The notes below the pieces were generated by a model. That model made no database searches. It saw nothing but the letters and a program-made list of their open reading frames with translations, and was not told where the DNA came from. From Deltaproteobacteria bacterium (GTDB lineage: Bacteria > Desulfobacterota > Binatia > UBA9968): 10,619 nucleotides of DNA. Shown one piece after another: positions 5,877 to 10,619 of the stretch (its first letter is position 1; the number at the start of each line of letters is the position of its first letter). The stretch is taken from contig VBLN01000301.1 of NCBI GenBank assembly GCA_005878685.1, positions 1 through 10,619 on the forward strand, read 5' to 3'. A program made the translations under genes and the position numbers.

Positions 5877-7031
5877 ATGACCGATCAAGCGAAAATTCTC
5901 GTCGTTGACGACTCGGCCGATATCGTGGAGATCCTGGCTGATCTCCTGAAAGCCAAGGGTTACGCAGTCTGCACCGCCGGCACCGGCCTGGAGGCCCTTG
6001 CACAAATCGAGCGCGAGCGACCGGACCTCGTGCTCCTCGATGTGATGATGCCGAACATGACGGGCTATGAAGCTTGCAGGAAGATCCGGGAGAATCCCGC
6101 GACGGTGTTCCTGCCGGTGGTCATGCTGACCAGCATGGACGCGAATGTGGAACGGATCAACGGCATCGAAGCCGGCGCCGATGATTTCCTGAGCAAGCCG
6201 CCAAACCCCCCGGAACTACTCGCGCGCGTTCGCTCGCTGATCCGGATCAAACAGCTTCATGACACGGTCCAAGCGCAAATGGGCCAACTTTCAGAATGGA
6301 ACAGAACGCTGGAGACGCGCGTGCAGGAACAGGTCGCGCAGCTCGAGCGGCTTGAGCGGCTGAAACGTTTTTTCTCTCCTCAGCTCGCCGAACTCATCGT
6401 GATGGGTGGCGCCGAGGACCCCCTGAAGAGCCACCGCCGTCAGATTAGCGTCGTCTTCATCGATCTTCGGGGATTCACAACTTTTGCGGAAACCAACGAG
6501 CCGGAAGAGGTCATGGACGTGCTTTGGGAATATCATGCGGAGTTGGGCCCGCTGATCGTGAAGCACGAGGGAACCTTGGAGCGATTCACCGGCGACGGCA
6601 TGATGGTGTTCTTCAACGACCCCGTACTCGTGCCGAATCCGGAAGAGCGGGCCGTCCGCATGGCGGTCGCGATGCGCGACCGTGTCGCTACGCTACAGAC
6701 CAAATGGGCCAACCGCGGCTATACACTGGGTATGGGAGCCGGAATCACCGCTGGGTATGCAACCATCGGCGCGATCGGTTTCGAAGGGCGGCGGGACTAT
6801 GCGGCCATCGGTACGGTCCCGAACTTGGCGGCCCGGCTCTGTGATCAGGCCCGTCCCGGCCAGATCCTGATATCGCAGCGGCTCTACAGCGCCGTTGAGT
6901 CGCTCGTAGAGGCCGAATCGGTCGGAGAGCTGTCCTTCAAGGGAATCCAGCGGCCGCTGCAGACATACAACCTCCTCCGGCTTAGGGCTCTGCCCGGCCA
7001 ATCTTTCTCTTTGAGCTTTCTAGGAAGGTAA
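5877..7031 (+). CDS. Response regulator with C-terminal class III nucleotidyl (probably adenylate) cyclase domain
   Basis: 384 residues, cytoplasmic. Residues 5-~125 form a receiver domain: acidic pair Asp11-Asp12, phospho-acceptor Asp55 in LVLLDVMMP, Thr85, Lys107 in SKPP. Residues ~133-165 look like a coiled-coil linker. Residues ~188-370 form a class III cyclase domain with metal aspartates Asp196 (FIDLRGFT) and Asp240 (RFTGDGMMVFF), Asp308 (GRRDYAAIG), and transition-state Asn316 and Arg320 (NLAAR). Asp308 favours ATP, but the usual substrate-reading Lys before F-x-GD is Arg236. A phosphorelay from an unseen histidine kinase would control cNMP synthesis. The start ATG 5877 has CGGAGG only 2 bases away, closer than usual; the sigma70 promoter at 5823-5851 supports it. 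The final ~11 residues (GQSFSLSFLGR) and the stop are encoded by a duplicated piece of the topoisomerase VI A gene read on the opposite strand. Confidence 0.92.
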   Translation: MTDQAKILVVDDSADIVEILADLLKAKGYAVCTAGTGLEALAQIERERPDLVLLDVMMPNMTGYEACRKIRENPATVFLPVVMLTSMDANVERINGIEAGADDFLSKPPNPPELLARVRSLIRIKQLHDTVQAQMGQLSEWNRTLETRVQEQVAQLERLERLKRFFSPQLAELIVMGGAEDPLKSHRRQISVVFIDLRGFTTFAETNEPEEVMDVLWEYHAELGPLIVKHEGTLERFTGDGMMVFFNDPVLVPNPEERAVRMAVAMRDRVATLQTKWANRGYTLGMGAGITAGYATIGAIGFEGRRDYAAIGTVPNLAARLCDQARPGQILISQRLYSAVESLVEAESVGELSFKGIQRPLQTYNLLRLRALPGQSFSLSFLGR

Positions 7032-7092
7032 CTCTTGGTCATCCTTGTTGGCGAGCGCGTCCAGCTCGTACTTGAGGCCGGTCGAGAGCATG
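6997..7092 (-). pseudogene. Duplicated 3'-end fragment of the topoisomerase VI subunit A gene
   Basis: These 96 bases match 8859-8965 in the same orientation with one 11-base deletion (GGTACTGAAAG of the full copy is missing after 7042) and only about three base differences. On the minus strand it still reads MLSTGLKYELDALANKD, identical to residues 332-348 of subunit A. The deletion shifts the frame, and YLPRKLKEKDW follows in another frame. It is a decayed gene tail with no start of its own. The match ends sharply at 7092/7093. Upstream of 6997 there is only loose similarity. It overlaps the last codons of the cyclase on the other strand. The stretch 7093-7161 shows nothing recognisable. 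Confidence 0.9.
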
Positions 7093-7161
7093 TGTTGGGA
7101 CGCGACAGTTGCGAATCCTCCATCTCTCCACATTCTCACGACCCTCGACAGCGACTGCGCA

Positions 7162-8736
7162 TCATTTCGCGCAGGTCGAGATGGCCGGGATCGGCAGAGG
7201 GTGTCCGTCGAGACCAGGCGGCACAGGAACTCCGACGGCCTCTAAAAGGGTGGGAGCAATATCGTAGATCGTGTGGCCGCTGATGTCCACGCCCGCCGAC
7301 ACTCCGGACCCAATTATCAGCACGAAGCCGTGCGCAGTGTGGCTGCCACTGCGCGCGTCCTGGCGGCGGAGCTGAAGTGTCCCGAATCGTGGTGAGTCAA
7401 CAGCCGTCCAGGGGAACGACTGCTCCCAGAAGACGGTCAGGTCCGGCAACCGGTCGAGGAAGGGCCCCTGAAATTCATCGGGGATGAAAGTCACGCGTCT
7501 GACCACGGGCCGGCCGCTAACCGGATCCCGTAGCTCGTAGAGCGCCTCGGTAATCTCCTGGCAGAGACGGCGGTACTCGGCCCCTGCCTGCACGAGGCCG
7601 GTCTTGTCTCGACCTTTCACATTAATCCGGATCGTTCCCACCACGTCATTATTGGGGATGGCAAAGGCGCGGCATGCTTCCCACCTTAGCCCGCCAGTGT
7701 ACCAGAGCTCCACGAGCCGTTCCTGGAGAGTCTGAGGCAGCATCCCTTTAATGCGGTACTGCAGGGCTCCGGGCATCATCATCTTTAGGAGCCTCCAAGG
7801 ATTCACCCGGGCCTTGCGTTGCCTTCCACTTCGAGCAAACCCATTAGTCCTGCTATCGCCAAAGCCCAACAAGTCCAGAATCTCTTGGAGATTCCAAGAG
7901 GCGTGGTAGAGCGGACCCATGCCCTCCGCGGAGACTACGAAGCACCGCACGTTCCTGTCCACCAAGTCGAGCATCTTCCCGATCTCGTGATCGATCGCCC
8001 GGTAGACCTGCTCGATGGTGTCGGCGAGGCCATACGGATCTTCCTTAGGATGCCGCGGATAGCTGGGATCCATGAACCGCCAAAAGTGGTGCCCAGCGCA
8101 GTGGGGCTCCGAGAAGCCGGCAAGAAAGGTATCCCAGGGGTACTCCTGCATCAATTGACGGAAAACCTCTCCATGGAGACGTACCCCTTTAAGCAGTCGG
8201 CCTCGCAGTTGAGCCAGCAATCGTGGGGCATCATCGACAGCATCACACTCTCCAACCGGGTGCTGGCCGAATCTTGTCTCGATCTCGCCAACTAAAGTCT
8301 CGGGTATCGATGCCAGAGGCGCATGCATCGCATGGGCGCCCCAACAGGCCAACTGAAAACCGTTCAAGGACCGGCTCGCAGCGAACTTGGGGACATCCAC
8401 CACCCCAACCCGCTGGCCCGCCTGGCTCAGCCGCTCCCACACGGGCGGAAGGCCGATGGCATCGTCGCCCAGATGGCGCACTCCCATGGTCTGCGCATCG
8501 TACTGGACATAAAAAAATCGCCCAAACTTCGCTGGGTTCATACCGATGTACAGGCAGGGCCAGACCGTATCGGGCAGTTGCTCAGACGTGCTGGCGAGTT
8601 TCCCACCCATCCCCTGTTCCATGAGCCGACGGAAGACTGGCAGCTTTCCCCCGTTTGCCCACTGACGGACCAAGTTCCACTCCATCGCGTCCGCACAGAT
8701 CACCAACTGCCGAATGTGCTCCGAACCCGCTTTCAT
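7162..8736 (-). CDS. Alkaline-phosphatase-superfamily protein (type I phosphodiesterase/nucleotide pyrophosphatase-like)
   Basis: 524 residues with the PF01663-type layout. QLVICADAMEW carries the first metal Asp16, and LPDTVWPCLYIGMNPAKFG (54-72) holds the candidate nucleophile Thr57 in the usual 'T/S...G.NP.K.G' setting. FSEPHCAGHHFW (208-219) is the D/E...H..W metal region. GSHTAHGFVLIIG (464-476) supplies a later metal His466, and a C-terminal ISGHTIYDIAPTLLEAVGVP matches the 'DI.PT.L...G' ending. The usual S-D-H-G metal pair is replaced by Ser269-Ala-Glu-Gly in VVSAEGMGP, so catalysis may be altered or lost. No signal peptide. Relatives hydrolyse phosphodiester, pyrophosphate or phosphoester bonds; the substrate is not readable. 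The start has GGAGGTGG at 8741-8748. It lies alone between the two copies of the topoisomerase gene tail, convergent with the cyclase. Confidence 0.88.
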   Translation of the reverse strand: MKAGSEHIRQLVICADAMEWNLVRQWANGGKLPVFRRLMEQGMGGKLASTSEQLPDTVWPCLYIGMNPAKFGRFFYVQYDAQTMGVRHLGDDAIGLPPVWERLSQAGQRVGVVDVPKFAASRSLNGFQLACWGAHAMHAPLASIPETLVGEIETRFGQHPVGECDAVDDAPRLLAQLRGRLLKGVRLHGEVFRQLMQEYPWDTFLAGFSEPHCAGHHFWRFMDPSYPRHPKEDPYGLADTIEQVYRAIDHEIGKMLDLVDRNVRCFVVSAEGMGPLYHASWNLQEILDLLGFGDSRTNGFARSGRQRKARVNPWRLLKMMMPGALQYRIKGMLPQTLQERLVELWYTGGLRWEACRAFAIPNNDVVGTIRINVKGRDKTGLVQAGAEYRRLCQEITEALYELRDPVSGRPVVRRVTFIPDEFQGPFLDRLPDLTVFWEQSFPWTAVDSPRFGTLQLRRQDARSGSHTAHGFVLIIGSGVSAGVDISGHTIYDIAPTLLEAVGVPVPPGLDGHPLPIPAISTCAK

Positions 8737-8751
8737 GCCGCCACCTCCGCG

Positions 8752-8779
8752 ATTACAAAACTTTCATTTCACGTGTCAA
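8752..8779 (-). promoter_or_regulatory. Candidate sigma70 promoter of the phosphodiesterase-like gene
   Basis: On the minus strand: TTGACA (plus-strand 8774-8779, perfect), 16-base spacer, TGTAAT (plus-strand 8752-8757, 5/6). This would give the gene its own promoter inside the repeat-bounded block. One difficulty is that the predicted start of transcription (about 8745) falls within the ribosome site at 8741-8748, giving an unusually short leader. Either initiation is slightly upstream or the match is fortuitous. Confidence 0.4.
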
Positions 8780-8850
8780 CTCCACGTATCTTCGTCAAAC
8801 TACGTCCCAGTGAAAGGGCCGTCTCAGTGCTCCGCGGGCCGGGCTGCGGG

Positions 8851-9957
8851 CTAGTCCAGCCAATCTTTCTCTTTGAGCTTTCTGGGAAGGTAGGTCTTGG
8901 TCAGGTACTGAAAGTCCTTGTTGGCGAGCGCGTCCAGCTCGTACTTGAGGCCGGTCGAGAGCATGCCCTTGATTTCATTCTGCCATTCTTTTTTTTGAAA
9001 CCATTTATACTTCATGATTTCTTTTGCTCGGTTGATGTCTTTGTCGTTGAGCTTGATGCCGACGTTGCGCGGGAGCCCGTAGCGGTCCGGATCCGCGCTG
9101 GAGAAGCCGATGAATTTGGCCTTGGGAATGGCCATGCGCTGACTTTCAAAAGCGAGATTGATCGATCCCTGCTTGACGACCGAATAGATGTAGTAGCCCC
9201 AGGGATCATTGTCCACGAGGACATAAACGGGCAGCCCCTTTTCTTCGTGCAGCCTCCGCGCCAGGCGCCTGACACCGCGGGGCGGCTGGCCGTTCCCCGT
9301 AAGCAGGATGCAATTGTATCTCCGCCAGAACTTGTCTTCCGAAAGGCGGTTCCACTGGGTGCCTTTCTCAACCAGGAGAACGAAATCAGCCGTGCATCGA
9401 GTGATCTGAATGTATTCCGGCTCGACGATGGAGGGAACCGAATAACCACCTTTCCCGAGCCTGGTGCAGTCCACCCGGTCGCCGTCATCCACCAACACCA
9501 GCGGTCCCACGACGGTACCCGAGTTCTCGGCGCGCACGTGGAGCTCCTCCCGCAGCGTTTCCAAGCTGACTTCCAGGTCCTCGATCAGCGGGTCGGATTC
9601 GTTCTGGCCGTCGAACGTGTTTTCGTGCGAGTTCTTAATCGTGTGCTTGGTGCGGTAGTAGATCTCCCGGAGAGAGGTCGTGAGATCCGATCGCTGAAGC
9701 TCGGCGAGGGCATCGGCCACGAGTACCGTCTGCATAAACTTCTTCGCCATGCCGACGTTGAAAAACGAGCGCGCCTGCTTCCTTCGGCCCATCTCGATCA
9801 TGCCCCTCTTCTCGTCGAACGTGACGTTCGCGAGGCTGCGTACGGGAATCGAAAGCGTCGGGTCCTTGCTCCGCTGCGCGGCGGTAATGACAACATCGGC
9901 CACGCCGACGAGCTTCTTCTCGACCGCTCCGTTATTTTTTGCCTTTTTTCGCGCCAT
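8851..9957 (-). CDS. top6A: DNA topoisomerase VI subunit A (Spo11-like, bacterial)
   Basis: 368 residues, the catalytic subunit of a type IIB topoisomerase that cuts both DNA strands and passes a duplex through, with the ATPase supplied by subunit B. A lysine-rich N-terminus precedes a winged-helix domain whose TTSLREIYYRTKH (93-105) carries the DNA-linking tyrosine, most likely Tyr101 by comparison with the Spo11 R-D-I-F-Y motif. The Toprim domain has Glu197 (LLVEKGTQ) and Asp249/Asp251 (VLVDNDPWGYYIYSVV), which bind Mg2+. Length is normal for the archaeal/bacterial family. ATG 9957 is preceded by an AGGA about 9 bases away. The gene for the probable B subunit lies upstream in the same direction but 292 bases off, with a nested inverted repeat in between. 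Its last 107 bases are duplicated at 6997-7092. Confidence 0.95.
   Translation of the reverse strand: MARKKAKNNGAVEKKLVGVADVVITAAQRSKDPTLSIPVRSLANVTFDEKRGMIEMGRRKQARSFFNVGMAKKFMQTVLVADALAELQRSDLTTSLREIYYRTKHTIKNSHENTFDGQNESDPLIEDLEVSLETLREELHVRAENSGTVVGPLVLVDDGDRVDCTRLGKGGYSVPSIVEPEYIQITRCTADFVLLVEKGTQWNRLSEDKFWRRYNCILLTGNGQPPRGVRRLARRLHEEKGLPVYVLVDNDPWGYYIYSVVKQGSINLAFESQRMAIPKAKFIGFSSADPDRYGLPRNVGIKLNDKDINRAKEIMKYKWFQKKEWQNEIKGMLSTGLKYELDALANKDFQYLTKTYLPRKLKEKDWLD
8859..8965. repeat. Full-length copy of the ~107-base direct repeat (tail of topoisomerase VI A)
   Basis: This is the partner of 6997-7092. It lies inside the last ~36 codons of subunit A and is 107 bases because it keeps the 11 bases lost from the other copy. 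Both copies have the same orientation and are separated by 1,766 bases (7093-8858) that contain the phosphodiesterase-like gene and its promoter. Confidence 0.9.
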
Positions 9958-10045
9958 GTTTTTTTTCCTGTCTACTCCTACTTTGGGTCTTCAGTCTTCC
10001 GTGTGAGTAACCTAGCCAACGCTGTTTCAGTGCGCCGGACGTTTT

Positions 10046-10222
10046 CATTCACCACGAAGCGCACGACACGAAGGCTTCGGATGGTTCACCGCGAAGGCGC
10101 TGAGGACACAGAGGGGAGAGTATAAATAGAAAAATTCTGTGTACTCTGTGTCTCTGTGGTGAATACGGATTCAGATCTCTAGACTTTTAAACCTCCAGCT
10201 CTTCGTTTCCTTCGTGGTGGAC
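10046..10222. repeat. Nested inverted repeat (CACGAAG outer arms, CACAGAG inner arms)
   Basis: Outer arms: CACCACGAAGCGCACGACAC (from 10050) faces TTTCCTTCGTGGTGG (10206-10220), sharing CACCACGAAG and a second ACGAAG block. Inner arms: TTCACCGCGAAGGCGCTGAG then GACACAGAG (10085-10113) faces ACTCTGTGTCTCTGTGGTGA (10143-10162), pairing at roughly three quarters of positions. The loop is AT-rich (GTATAAATAGAAAAATT). Arrays of CACGAAGG and CACAGAGRCACAGAG are, from memory, a widespread dispersed intergenic repeat type in soil bacteria, and this is one such unit. It fills most of the gap 9958-10249, which has no gene. Confidence 0.75.
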
Positions 10223-10249
10223 ACTCCTCACATAAAACCGGCAGAGCCG

Positions 10250-10619
10250 CTACTTTTTTGTGTTTGTCTTGGCCTTCCGTGAACTCGGAGCTGTTTGTTT
10301 TTTGCTACGGTGCTGCGGCCTGCTCTGCTGCGTAACTTTGACCGCTTTCTTTTTCCCCTTCGTCTTAGCCGTTTCCTTCGGCCGCGCCCGCGCCGCGGAC
10401 TGATCCTCTTCGTCTAGAGCTTCTTCCGGTGGTGCACTGCTCATATCCGGCGCCTCTCCTTCGGTTCCCTCGGGCGTGACTATGATCGAATGGGGCAGAC
10501 CTTCCGGGCCGCCGCCGTCGTGTCCCAGTAACTCATCGGTCTTCTGGCCACCGGTCCGTCTCAGGGCGATCTTCTGCAGCTGGTCTTTGAGTTTTTCTTT
10601 CGGCAGTTTTCCCCCCTTG
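10250..10619 (-). CDS. C-terminal part of probable DNA topoisomerase VI subunit B (runs off the right edge)
   Basis: The minus-strand frame is open from the window edge (first full codon at 10618) to TAG 10250-10252, giving 122 visible residues. It reads KLPKEKLKDQLQKIALRRTG, then GQKTDELLGHDGGGPEGLPH and SIIVTPEGTEGEAPD. An acidic spacer and a tail very rich in Lys, Arg, Ser, Thr and Gln follow (KETAKTKGKKKAVKV; SKKQTAPSSRKAKTNTKK), which is likely disordered and DNA-binding. Assignment rests mainly on position directly upstream of subunit A in the same direction, as in archaeal top6B-top6A operons, and on the fit of the TGGQKTDELLG region to what I recall of bacterial subunit B ends. The diagnostic GHKL ATPase motifs lie outside the window. 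It could also be another nucleoid-type basic protein. An internal ATG at 10444 is not a likely start, since the open frame continues upstream without a break. Confidence 0.6.
   Translation of the reverse strand, partial: KGGKLPKEKLKDQLQKIALRRTGGQKTDELLGHDGGGPEGLPHSIIVTPEGTEGEAPDMSSAPPEEALDEEDQSAARARPKETAKTKGKKKAVKVTQQSRPQHRSKKQTAPSSRKAKTNTKK

Noticed and set aside
5877..8736. Cyclase and phosphodiesterase as a cyclic-nucleotide synthesis/degradation pair
   Set aside because: The phosphodiesterase belongs to the alkaline phosphatase superfamily, not a known cAMP phosphodiesterase class, its metal site is altered, and it appears to be an insertion next to the cyclase.
8323..10125. A 600-codon plus-strand open frame opposite subunit A and the start of the phosphodiesterase
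   Set aside because: It lies antisense to two clearly recognisable genes, has no family motifs or ribosome site, and crosses the repeat element. Long antisense frames are expected in GC-rich coding DNA.

Overview
The window reads as a chromosomal segment of an uncultured, moderately GC-rich Gram-negative bacterium. An extracytoplasmic Bug/TctC-type solute receptor, several amidohydrolase-2 enzymes and a bacterial DNA topoisomerase VI together suggest a soil or sediment lineage of the Desulfobacterota/Binatota/Rokubacteria kind. That placement is inference from gene content, not a taxonomic result. No tRNA, rRNA, CRISPR array or intact transposase is visible.

Left part (1-4686) is a small-molecule uptake and catabolism neighbourhood. 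On the minus strand a probable operon runs VOC-fold protein -> secreted Bug/TctC-type receptor -> amidohydrolase (cut by the window edge), each with a strong Shine-Dalgarno and gaps of 44 and 59 bases. Diverging from it is a DHA2-type MFS transporter whose last helix has been frameshifted away, followed by a second, complete amidohydrolase of the same superfamily as the truncated one. The set fits import or export plus ring or C-C bond hydrolysis/decarboxylation of an unknown organic acid.

Middle part (4687-5876) is a scarred zone. It holds an 11-base tandem duplication across the stop codon of the amidohydrolase, a sequence resembling the short intergenic repeats linked to Y1/RAYT transposases, an SDR oxidoreductase broken by an in-frame TGA and lacking its substrate loop, a pair of 17/19-base direct repeats bracketing that SDR, and a hairpin-type repeat built from CACGAA units.

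Right part (5823-10619) holds a receiver/class III nucleotidyl cyclase with a near-consensus sigma70 promoter, a convergent alkaline-phosphatase-superfamily phosphodiesterase with substituted metal ligands, and the genes for topoisomerase VI subunit A (complete) and probably subunit B (C-terminal part only), separated by a nested inverted repeat. The most striking structure is a ~100-base duplication. The last third of a kilobase's tail end of the topoisomerase VI A gene (8859-8965) occurs again at 6997-7092, in the same orientation, with an 11-base deletion. The second copy supplies the final codons and stop of the cyclase on the opposite strand. The two copies bracket a 1.77 kb block holding just the phosphodiesterase, which looks like an insertion that duplicated the 3' end of the topoisomerase gene.
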